Shown here one piece after another: positions 7,841 through 14,885 of a stretch of DNA of 32,903 bases. The notes beneath the pieces were generated by a model. The model was not told where the DNA came from, searched no databases, and saw nothing but the letters and a program-made list of their open reading frames with translations. Every line of letters starts with the position of its first letter. The first letter of the stretch is position 1. The stretch spans positions 1 through 32,903 of the forward strand of contig JAEDDG010000024.1 of NCBI GenBank assembly GCA_016293865.1, written 5' to 3'. Origin of the DNA: Oscillospiraceae bacterium (lineage in GTDB: Bacteria; Bacillota; Clostridia; Oscillospirales; Oscillospiraceae). A program made the translations under genes and the position numbers.

Positions 7841-8128
7841 AATTCAGAAAAGCTTTGACGGAGAGTGCCCTGGCAGGCCGTGTTTCAGAGAATTGGCGTC
7901 TGGTGCGAGCCAATAATACGCAGCCAGCGGTTTGTAGCTCCCGAGCTGGAAGGAAGAAAGCGCGTGCGTGAGTAGAACCTTCCCGTGACTGCTGCGTAAA
8001 GGCATAGGGCTTGACAGAGTCTGAGAGTGGCGCTGGTTTCCGGCGCAATTTGAGTGGTACCGCGGGTCTTTATATGAACGTATAAAACTCGTCTCAAAGA
8101 TTACAACATCTTTGGGGCGGGTTTTTGT
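7841..8128 (+). promoter_or_regulatory. T-box riboswitch 3, probable specifier GTA (Val)
   Basis: GAGTGGTACCGCGG (8052-8065) is the antiterminator T-box sequence, again with a TGGT bulge. In Stem I the AGAGAA bulge and the TTGGC/GCCAA distal arm are at about 7887-7912. The upper helices are CTGGC/GCCAG (7870-7874 with 7923-7927) and CGTGTT/AATACG. The basal helix is GGAG (7860-7863) with CTCC (7938-7941), followed by GAGC. The 3' specifier loop is TTT-GTA-G, seven bases as in T-box 1, which places the specifier at GTA (7934-7936), valine. It controls the synthetase, oxidoreductase and aminotransferase operon. The specifier is a manual assignment. Confidence 0.88.
8085..8128 (+). terminator. 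T-box 3 intrinsic terminator
   Basis: A 16-bp stem with several G-T wobbles (AAACTCGTCTCAAAGA with TCTTTGGGGCGGGTTT) is followed by T-rich sequence. It is homologous to the T-box 2 terminator. Confidence 0.88.
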
Positions 8129-8157
8129 TTTACCGCCCCGGAAAACGGAGGAAAATT

Positions 8158-10425
8158 ATGGTTGCTGTGAACACAAAAATTCAGGAAATTGCCGGCCGTA
8201 TCCGCGAGCTGCGGGAGGTTATGGGTCATACGGTGGGCGATATGGCAGCTCTGACCGGGATCTCCGAGGAAGAGTATGCGGCCTGTGAAAGCGGCCAGCG
8301 TGATCTGAGCTTTGCATTTCTGTACCTTTGCGCCCAGGCGTTCCGCGTGGACGTGACGGACATCATTCAGGGCCAGAGCCCCAAACTGAAAAGCTATTCC
8401 ATCACCCGCGCGGGCGAGGGACAGCTGATCAACCGCGCCCATGATATGGAATATTTCAACCTGGCCGGCTCTTTCCGCAAGAGAATTGCGGATCCTCTGT
8501 ATGTCAACATCACCTATGTGGAAGGCGCCGAGCGCCGTCCCATTGAAGTGACCACCCATGAGGGCCAGGAGTGCGACATTGTGCTCAAGGGCACAATGAA
8601 GCTGCAGGTCGGCGAGCATGTGGAAATCCTGCACGAGGGCGACTGCGCCTATTATGACAGCTCCACGCCGCACGGCATGATTGCAGTCGGCGGCAAGGAC
8701 TGCGTTTTTTACGCAATTGTTCTGACGCCGAACAAGGACGAGGAGAGCAAAAGCGCCGACGTGGAAACAAGATCCACGGAGAAGGACAACACCATTCGCG
8801 TCTGGAACGAGTTTGTGGAGCCTGTTGAGGATGAGAAGGGCTGCTTGAAAAGCATTTCCTTCAAGAACACGGACCGCTTCAATTTTGCCTTTGACGTGGT
8901 CGACAGGCTGGGACAGGAAAAACCGGACAAGACGGCCATCCTGCATGTGAGCAGGGATCATACGGCACGACGCATTACCTTCGGCGAGATGAAGCGCGCC
9001 AGCGCCCAGACGGCCAACTATTTCAAGTCCCTGGGCATCAAAAAAGGCGACCGGGTCATGCTGATTCTCAAGCGTCATTATCAGTACTGGTTCTGCGTCA
9101 ACGCCCTGCACAAAATCGGCGCCATTGCGATTCCGGCCATGTGCCAGCTGCTGGACCATGACATTGAATACCGGTTCAATGCCGCCGGCGTGTCCACCAT
9201 TATCTGCACGGCGGACGGCGATACCGCGCATCAGGTGGAACTGGCGTGTGCCCGCTGCCCGCAGGTTGTCAATAAGATCCTTGTGGGCGGAAAGCGGGAA
9301 GGCTGGCGTGATTATGACGAGGAATACCAGCTGTTTTCCGGCCGGTTCCCCCGCACGGCGGATACGCCCTGCGGCGACGACCTGATGCTTATGTACTTCA
9401 CTTCCGGCACGACCGGCTACCCGAAAATGGCGGCGCACAGCTACAAGTATCCGCTGGGCCATTTTGTAACGGCGAAATACTGGCAGTGCGTGAATCCCGA
9501 AGGACTGCATCTGACCATTTCCGATACCGGCTGGGCCAAGGCCGGCTGGGGCAAGATTTACGGCCAGTGGCTGTGCGAAGGCGGTCTGTTTGTCTATGAC
9601 TTCGACCGGTTCGACGCCCATGATATCCTGCCCATGTTTGCCCAGTATCACATTACAACCTTCTGCGCGCCGCCCACCATGCTGCGCCTGATGGTCAAAG
9701 AGGATATCAGCAAGTACGATCTGAGCTCGATCGAGCACATGACGACGGCCGGCGAGGCGCTGAATCCGGAGGTCTTCCGCCAGTTCAAGGCGGCAACGGG
9801 CCTGAACATTATGGAGGGCTTCGGCCAGACGGAGACGACGGTGATCGTCGGCAATCTGGAGGGCACGAAGGTCCGTATCGGGTCCATGGGCAAGGCGAAT
9901 CCCCAGTATGATGTGGACATCGTCGATCCCCAGGGGAACAGCGTGCCCGTGGGCGAAAACGGCGAGATCGTGATCCGCACAGACAAGGGCGCGCCCTGCG
10001 GCCTGCTGAAGGAATACTACAAGGCGCCGGACAAAACGCTGGAGACCTGGCATGACGGCATGTATCACACAGGCGACGTGGCCTGGCGCGATGAGGACGG
10101 TTATTTCTGGTATGTGGGCCGGATTGACGATGTGATCAAATCTTCCGGCTACCGTATCGGCCCGTTCGAAATCGAGAGCGTGATCATGGAGCTGCCGTAC
10201 GTTCTGGAGTGCGGCGTGTCCGCGGCGCCGGATCCGGTCCGCGGCCAGGTGGTCAAGGCGTCCATCGTCCTTACAAAGGGAACCGAGGGAACCGAAGAGC
10301 TGAAAAAAGAGATTCAGGCTTATGTCAAGGAGCATACGGCTCCGTATAAATATCCGCGCATTGTTGTGTTCCTGGACTCCCTGCCCAAGACCACCAGCGG
10401 CAAGATCCAGCGCAACAAGCTGTAA
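8158..10425 (+). CDS. XRE-cupin-acyl-CoA synthetase fusion (paralogue B)
   Basis: It has the same three-part layout and the same length (755 aa) as the gene at 5465: XRE HTH (about 9-68), cupin (about 110-190, with GDCAYYDSSTPHG) and ACSM-type synthetase (about 235-755). The P-loop FTSGTTGYPK is at 414-423 and the catalytic Lys at 749. The C-terminal region around KSSGYRIGP to GTEGTEELKKEIQ is almost identical between the two proteins, whereas the HTH and cupin parts differ widely. That fits divergent sensing with similar catalysis. The third codon positions differ, so this is not a recent duplication. The ATG at 8158 is 6 nt after GGAGG. It is first in an operon behind a Val T-box, so isobutyrate is the suggested substrate (inference). 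Confidence 0.9.
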   Translation: MVAVNTKIQEIAGRIRELREVMGHTVGDMAALTGISEEEYAACESGQRDLSFAFLYLCAQAFRVDVTDIIQGQSPKLKSYSITRAGEGQLINRAHDMEYFNLAGSFRKRIADPLYVNITYVEGAERRPIEVTTHEGQECDIVLKGTMKLQVGEHVEILHEGDCAYYDSSTPHGMIAVGGKDCVFYAIVLTPNKDEESKSADVETRSTEKDNTIRVWNEFVEPVEDEKGCLKSISFKNTDRFNFAFDVVDRLGQEKPDKTAILHVSRDHTARRITFGEMKRASAQTANYFKSLGIKKGDRVMLILKRHYQYWFCVNALHKIGAIAIPAMCQLLDHDIEYRFNAAGVSTIICTADGDTAHQVELACARCPQVVNKILVGGKREGWRDYDEEYQLFSGRFPRTADTPCGDDLMLMYFTSGTTGYPKMAAHSYKYPLGHFVTAKYWQCVNPEGLHLTISDTGWAKAGWGKIYGQWLCEGGLFVYDFDRFDAHDILPMFAQYHITTFCAPPTMLRLMVKEDISKYDLSSIEHMTTAGEALNPEVFRQFKAATGLNIMEGFGQTETTVIVGNLEGTKVRIGSMGKANPQYDVDIVDPQGNSVPVGENGEIVIRTDKGAPCGLLKEYYKAPDKTLETWHDGMYHTGDVAWRDEDGYFWYVGRIDDVIKSSGYRIGPFEIESVIMELPYVLECGVSAAPDPVRGQVVKASIVLTKGTEGTEELKKEIQAYVKEHTAPYKYPRIVVFLDSLPKTTSGKIQRNKL

Positions 10426-10434
10426 GGAGAACTT

Positions 10435-11118
10435 ATGCTTACAAAACGCATTTCCCTGTTTGCCGGCCATTACGGCAGCGGAAAGACGAATATCGCCGTG
10501 AACTGCGCGCTGTGCGCCAGGGAAGCGGGGCAGAACGTGACCATTGCCGACCTGGATATTGTCAACCCGTATTTCCGGACAAAGGACAGCGAGGCGCTTT
10601 TGAAGCGTCATGGGATCGGCCTTGTCTGCTCCGAATATGCCAATACAAATCTGGATATCCCGGCACTGCCCAAGGAACTGTATGCCATATTGGCACGCAG
10701 GGATTCAGCGGTTATAATGGATATCGGCGGCGATGACCGCGGCGCCGTGGCGCTGGGCCGCTATACGCCGATGATTCTGGAAGAAAACGATTACGACATG
10801 TTTTTTGTGGCCAATTTTTACCGGCCGCTGACCCGTACGCCGGAAGAAATGATCCAGATCATGCGTGAGATTGAAACGGCTTCCGGCCTGCCGTTTACGG
10901 CAATCATCAACAACTCGAACCTTGCCGGCGACACACAGGCAGACACAGTGACAGACACTGTGGGGAAGGCGCGGGAACTGTCCCGGATAACGGGGCTGCC
11001 CATACGCGCCACCTGTGTGGAGCAGAGGCTTTTCGAAAGCCTGAAGGATCAGATACCGGATCTTGTTCCGCTGCATCTTCAGGAAAAATATTTTGACATT
11101 GTAAATGGAGGGATCTAA
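10435..11118 (+). CDS. MinD/ParA-like P-loop ATPase
   Basis: This is a 227-residue P-loop protein with Walker A GHYGSGKT at 11-18, ADLDIVNPYFRTKD (switch/Walker A' region) near 38-51, and MDIGGDDRG, a Walker B-like stretch. The usual signature Lys of ParA/MinD (KGGxGKT) is replaced by His-Tyr, so it is a divergent SIMIBI-class NTPase. It starts 9 nt after the synthetase stop, with AAGGAG overlapping that stop, and lies directly before the ferredoxin subunit of the 2-oxoacid oxidoreductase. This position suggests a role in cofactor or complex maturation, for example Fe-S or assembly, but nothing in the sequence proves that. Function is unknown. Confidence 0.75.
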   Translation: MLTKRISLFAGHYGSGKTNIAVNCALCAREAGQNVTIADLDIVNPYFRTKDSEALLKRHGIGLVCSEYANTNLDIPALPKELYAILARRDSAVIMDIGGDDRGAVALGRYTPMILEENDYDMFFVANFYRPLTRTPEEMIQIMREIETASGLPFTAIINNSNLAGDTQADTVTDTVGKARELSRITGLPIRATCVEQRLFESLKDQIPDLVPLHLQEKYFDIVNGGI

Positions 11119-11119
11119 A

Positions 11120-11326
11120 ATGGCGAAGCTGACATTTAAAACCGACCTGTGCAAGGGATGCGGACTGTGCGTCAACGCATGTCCGAAGGGCGTGCTTGAA
11201 ATTGCGCGCGACAAAATCAACCTCAAGGGGTATTCTCCCGTGGTTGCCAGGGATATGGATAAATGCATCGGTTGTGCATTCTGCGCAACCATGTGTCCCG
11301 ACTGCATTATTACAGTAGAAAAGTGA
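11120..11326 (+). CDS. vorD: 2-oxoacid:ferredoxin oxidoreductase delta subunit (2[4Fe-4S] ferredoxin)
   Basis: This is a 68-residue bacterial-type ferredoxin with two full cluster motifs, CKGCGLCVNACP and CIGCAFCATMCP, enough for two [4Fe-4S] clusters. It starts 1 nt after the preceding stop, 7 nt after GGAGGG. As the electron-transfer subunit of the following alpha, beta and gamma proteins it would pass electrons between the TPP site and external ferredoxin. Small delta subunits of this kind occur in VOR and KOR complexes; the operon context favours VOR. Confidence 0.88.
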   Translation: MAKLTFKTDLCKGCGLCVNACPKGVLEIARDKINLKGYSPVVARDMDKCIGCAFCATMCPDCIITVEK

Positions 11327-11336
11327 GGTGCCGATT

Positions 11337-12398
11337 ATGGCAGAAAAAGTATTGATGAAGGGCAATGAAGCCATTGCCGAGGCAGCCATCCGCGCCGGCT
11401 GCCGTCACTATTTCGGATATCCCATCACGCCGCAGACAGAAATCGCGGCATATATGGCCAAGAAAATGCCGAAAATCGGCGGAACATTTCTCCAGGCGGA
11501 AAGTGAAATTGCCGCCATTAATATGGTCTACGGCGTATCCTCTGCCGGCTTCCGGGTCATGACCTCGTCATCCAGCCCCGGTGTCAGCCTGAAGAGCGAG
11601 GGCCTGTCCTATCTGGCGGGCTGCGACCTGCCGGCGCTTGTGGTCAATGTCCAGCGCGGCGGCCCCGGCCTCGGCGGCATTCAGCCCTCCCAGTCCGATT
11701 ATTTTATGGCCACCAAGGGCGGCGGACACGGCGATTTCCGCATGATCGTTCTGGCGCCTGCTTCTGTTCAGGAAATGGCCGGCCTGACCTTCAAGGCTTT
11801 TGAACTGGCCGATCAGTACAGAATGACCGCCATGCTGCTGGCTGACGGAACTCTGGGTCAGATGATGGAGGCCATCACGTTCCCGGAGACTGAGGTCAGG
11901 ACATTTGACAAGCCCTGGGCCGTCACCGGCACGCAGATGAAGCGCCCCCACAACATCATCAATTCTCTGGCGCTCGTACCGGATGTGCTGGAAAAGATGA
12001 ATTTTGACCGGTATAAGAAATACGCGGAAATCGAGGAAAAGGAGCCCATGTACGAATCGTACATGATGGATGACGCGGAAATCTGTGTCGTCGCCTTCGG
12101 TATTGCCTCCCGCGTGTCCAAGAATGCAATTATGGCCGCAAGGGCTGAGGGCATCAAGGTGGGCATGATCCGGCCCATCACGCTCTGGCCGTTCCCCACA
12201 AAGGCGCTGGCAGAAGCGGCGCAGAAGTGCAGGGCGTTTGTCTCTGTTGAACTCAACATGGGCCAGATGATTGAAGATGTCCGGCTGGCTACCGGCTGCG
12301 CGCGGCCTGTTTCCCTGTGCAACAGAGCCGGCGGTATGATCCCCACGCCGGATCATGTCCTTGCATCCATTCGGGAAGCCAACAAGGGAGGTAACTGA
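11337..12398 (+). CDS. vorB: 2-oxoacid:ferredoxin oxidoreductase alpha subunit (VorB-like)
   Basis: This 353-residue protein has the pyrimidine-binding and transketolase C-terminal-like domains of the 2-oxoacid:acceptor oxidoreductase alpha subunit. LMKGNEAIAEAAIRAGC starts the protein, followed by GYPITPQTEI, QAESEIAAINMVYGVSSAG, TSSSSPG and QRGGPGLGG. In this family these residues form the TPP/CoA site. The length fits the separate (non-fused) alpha subunit. The chosen ATG at 11337 follows a GAGGTG. With the neighbouring delta, beta and gamma genes it forms a complete complex that interconverts branched 2-oxoacids with acyl-CoA, CO2 and reduced ferredoxin. A 2-oxoglutarate enzyme (KorA) is the main alternative; the ilvE and BCAA T-box context supports VOR. 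Confidence 0.88.
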   Translation: MAEKVLMKGNEAIAEAAIRAGCRHYFGYPITPQTEIAAYMAKKMPKIGGTFLQAESEIAAINMVYGVSSAGFRVMTSSSSPGVSLKSEGLSYLAGCDLPALVVNVQRGGPGLGGIQPSQSDYFMATKGGGHGDFRMIVLAPASVQEMAGLTFKAFELADQYRMTAMLLADGTLGQMMEAITFPETEVRTFDKPWAVTGTQMKRPHNIINSLALVPDVLEKMNFDRYKKYAEIEEKEPMYESYMMDDAEICVVAFGIASRVSKNAIMAARAEGIKVGMIRPITLWPFPTKALAEAAQKCRAFVSVELNMGQMIEDVRLATGCARPVSLCNRAGGMIPTPDHVLASIREANKGGN

Positions 12399-12400
12399 TT

Positions 12401-13159
12401 ATGGTCGTTTTTGAGAAACCTCATGCCCTCACCGATGCACCGCTGCATTACTGCCCCGGCTGCACGCACGGCATTGTTCACCGCCTTGTGGCGGAAGCCA
12501 TCGACGCCCTCGGAATTGAGGGGAAGACCATCGGCGTGGCGCCGGTCGGCTGCTCCGTCATGGCCTATAATTATTTTTCATGCGATATGATTGAAGCGGC
12601 GCACGGCCGCGCACCGGCTGTGGCAACCGGCGTAAAGCGGGCGCTGCCGGACAACATTGTCTTTACATATCAGGGCGACGGCGATCTGGCGTCCATCGGC
12701 ACGGCGGAGACCGTTCACGCTGCAGCGAGAAACGAGAACATTACGATTATCTTCATCAACAACGCCATTTACGGCATGACCGGCGGCCAGATGGCGCCCA
12801 CGTCGCTGCCCGGCCAGGTGACGCAGACTTCGCCGTACGGCCGCGATCCGCAGCTGTGCGGTTTCCCGGTTAAAATCTGCGAAATGCTTTCTCAGCTGGA
12901 AGGTCCGGAGTATATTGAGCGCGTGGCGGTCAACAACGTCAAGAACATCAAAAAAGCCGGCAAAGCCATTCTGAAAGCTTTTAAGAACCAGACGGAGAAC
13001 AAGGGCTTCTCGCTGATTGAAGTTGTCTCCACCTGTCCCACCAACTGGGGTATGACGCCGCAGGACGCGATGAAGTGGGTGGATGAAAAAATGATTCCCT
13101 ATTACCCGCTGGGCGTTTACAAAGACAGAAGCGCGGAAAAAGCAGAGGAGGGGAAATAA
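12401..13159 (+). CDS. vorA: 2-oxoacid:ferredoxin oxidoreductase beta subunit (TPP-binding)
   Basis: This 252-residue subunit carries the TPP-diphosphate/Mg site: GDGDLASIGTAE followed about 20 residues later by NNAIYGMTGGQ. An N-terminal CPGCTHG motif and PVGCS are typical of the beta chains of VOR/KOR enzymes. It lies 2 nt after the alpha gene, and its TAA overlaps the ATG of the gamma gene, so tight co-translation is likely. Letter names for VOR subunits differ between databases; here the name only marks the TPP chain. Confidence 0.88.
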   Translation: MVVFEKPHALTDAPLHYCPGCTHGIVHRLVAEAIDALGIEGKTIGVAPVGCSVMAYNYFSCDMIEAAHGRAPAVATGVKRALPDNIVFTYQGDGDLASIGTAETVHAAARNENITIIFINNAIYGMTGGQMAPTSLPGQVTQTSPYGRDPQLCGFPVKICEMLSQLEGPEYIERVAVNNVKNIKKAGKAILKAFKNQTENKGFSLIEVVSTCPTNWGMTPQDAMKWVDEKMIPYYPLGVYKDRSAEKAEEGK

Positions 13160-13692
13160 TGGCCACTTCACAGATTCTGATTGCGGGTTTCGGCGGACAG
13201 GGCGTCCTTTTCGCCGGGAAGTTTTTGGCCTACAAGGCCCTGACTGAGAATAAGCAGCTGAGCTGGCTGCCGTCCTACGGCCCGGAAATGCGCGGCGGCA
13301 CGGCCAACTGCAGCGTGATTATCAGCGACGATCCGGTTGGTTCTCCCATCATTACCACGCCGGACTGCCTGATTGCCATGAACCGGCCGTCTCTTGACAA
13401 ATATGTGGACGCAGTGGCGCCCGGCGGCATGATCCTTGTGGATTCGTCCCTGATCAGCGTCGAGGTCGAACGCACGGATGTCCGCACCTTCTATATTCCG
13501 GCAACCAAAATGGCAAATGACGCGGGCTTCGCGACGCTTGCGAACATGGTTCTTGTGGGCAAACTGATCAAGGAATCCGGCGTTGTTTCTTTTGAAAATA
13601 ACAAAGAGACTTTTGAAAAGTTCATTCCGGCAAAGAAAGCAAATCTGATTGAGATCAACTGCCAGGCCCTGCAGACCGGGTATGATTATTAA
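13159..13692 (+). CDS. vorC: 2-oxoacid:ferredoxin oxidoreductase gamma subunit
   Basis: This 177-residue gamma chain begins with the hallmark GFGGQGVLFAGKFLA, followed by SYGPEMRGGTANC. It belongs to the POR/KOR gamma family, which takes part in CoA binding and complex stability. The start codon overlaps the stop of the TPP subunit (TAATG). All four subunits of the complex are thus present without gaps. Confidence 0.9.
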   Translation: MATSQILIAGFGGQGVLFAGKFLAYKALTENKQLSWLPSYGPEMRGGTANCSVIISDDPVGSPIITTPDCLIAMNRPSLDKYVDAVAPGGMILVDSSLISVEVERTDVRTFYIPATKMANDAGFATLANMVLVGKLIKESGVVSFENNKETFEKFIPAKKANLIEINCQALQTGYDY

Positions 13693-13710
13693 AGGAAAGG
13701 ATGTATTACC

Positions 13711-14784
13711 ATGCTTGACATTAAGATCACCAAAACCACACAGCCCAAGCAAAAGCCCGCGCCGGGTCAGAAACTCGGCTTCGGCCATATTTTCACCGAC
13801 CATATGTTCATCATGAACTATACGGAAGGAAAAGGCTGGCATGATCCGCGGATCGTTCCGTTCCAGAATCTGAGCCTGTCTCCCGCGGCGATGGTTTTTC
13901 ACTACGGTCAGGAAATGTTCGAAGGCCTGAAGGCCTATAAGAATTCCGACGGCGAAGTTTTCCTTTTCCGCCCGGATATGAACGCCAAGCGCACCAATTC
14001 TTCCAATGAGCGTCTGTGTATCCCGCAGCTGCCGGAAGAGGATTTTGTCCAGGCTGTCAGAACGGTTGTGGATGTGGACCGCGACTGGGTCCCGACGGAT
14101 CCCGGCACGTCCCTGTATATCCGTCCGTTCATCATCGCAACGGATGAGTTCCTGGGTGTTGCGCCGTCCAAGACGTATCTGTTCATGGTCATTCTGTCAC
14201 CCAGCGGCGCTTATTATGAAAGCGGACTGGAGCCTGTGGGCATCTGGATTGAGGATGAGTATGTCCGTGCGGTCCGCGGCGGCATGGGCTTTGCCAAAAC
14301 CGGCGGCAACTATGCGGCCAGCCTGATCGGCCAGGTGAAGGCGCACAACGACGGTTATTCCCAGGTTCTGTGGCTGGACGGTGTGGAGCGCAAGTACGTT
14401 GAGGAAGTCGGCTCCATGAATATTTTCTTCAAAATTGCCGGCAAAGTGGTTACGCCCATGCTCAACGGCAGCATCCTGCCGGGCATTACCCGCAACTCTG
14501 TCATTACCCTGTGCAAAGAGTGGGGCTATGAGGTTGAGGAACGGAAGGTTTCTGCTGAAGAGCTGATTCAGGCGCATGCAGACGGCACGCTGGAAGAGGT
14601 TTTCGGCACCGGTACTGCAGCCGTCATTTCTCCTGTCGGCAAGCTGCGCTATAAGGACGATGTGATGACGATCCAGGACGGCAGGACCGGCGAACTGAGC
14701 CACCGTCTCTATGATACCATTACCGGCATTCAGCTGGGCAAGCTGCCGGACACGCACGGCTGGCGTGTAAAAGTCGGCGAATAA
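13711..14784 (+). CDS. ilvE: Branched-chain amino acid aminotransferase
   Basis: This 357-residue class IV (fold type IV) aminotransferase matches the long BCAT type. Visible features are FHYGQEMFEGLKAY, RPDMNAKR, the PLP Lys K196 in GFAKTGGNYAAS, the EEVGSMNIFF motif, NGSILPGITR and EVFGTGTAA. It transfers the amino group between glutamate and the oxoacids of Leu, Ile and Val. It sits 18 nt after the gamma subunit in the Val T-box operon, so it would complete a path from branched acyl-CoA to amino acid. Confidence 0.93.
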   Translation: MLDIKITKTTQPKQKPAPGQKLGFGHIFTDHMFIMNYTEGKGWHDPRIVPFQNLSLSPAAMVFHYGQEMFEGLKAYKNSDGEVFLFRPDMNAKRTNSSNERLCIPQLPEEDFVQAVRTVVDVDRDWVPTDPGTSLYIRPFIIATDEFLGVAPSKTYLFMVILSPSGAYYESGLEPVGIWIEDEYVRAVRGGMGFAKTGGNYAASLIGQVKAHNDGYSQVLWLDGVERKYVEEVGSMNIFFKIAGKVVTPMLNGSILPGITRNSVITLCKEWGYEVEERKVSAEELIQAHADGTLEEVFGTGTAAVISPVGKLRYKDDVMTIQDGRTGELSHRLYDTITGIQLGKLPDTHGWRVKVGE

Positions 14785-14798
14785 TCGGAAATAAACCA

Positions 14799-14829
14799 TG
14801 CCCGGGCGGCGCTGCGCGCTGTCCGGGCA
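14799..14829 (+). repeat. Hairpin after ilvE
   Basis: GCCCGG and CCGGGC arms enclose a GC-rich loop. There is no T-run after it, so it may be an RNA-stabilising stem or a weak boundary rather than a true terminator; cysK could be reached by readthrough. Confidence 0.4.
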
Positions 14830-14885
14830 CTGCGTGTGTTGTGGCGGCATATACTGTAAAAAAGAAATAATGAGAGGTGCACCCT

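Larger units (their letters stand above)
7733..8157 (+). other. Intergenic region with promoter and Val T-box
   Basis: No gene is seen in these 425 bases. They contain the promoter at 7806-7834, the third T-box leader from about 7841, and its terminator ending near 8128, followed by the GGAGG of the next gene (8147-8151). Confidence 0.85.

Noticed and set aside
7441..10425. Recent gene conversion between the two synthetase paralogues
   Set aside because: The proteins are nearly identical in the C-terminal region, but the DNA differs at many third codon positions, so selection on the protein explains the match.
8101..10611. Very long open frame on the reverse strand opposite the second XRE-cupin synthetase
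   Set aside because: It is a mirror of the codon bias of the forward gene, which has full domain support; the reverse protein resembles no family and crosses the T-box terminator.
11120..13692. 2-oxoglutarate:ferredoxin oxidoreductase (KorABCD)
   Set aside because: Sequence alone does not fully separate KOR from VOR, but the BCAA T-box, ilvE and branched-acid synthetase context favours VOR.
14799..14829. Intrinsic terminator after ilvE
   Set aside because: The hairpin is not followed by a T-run; recorded only as a hairpin.
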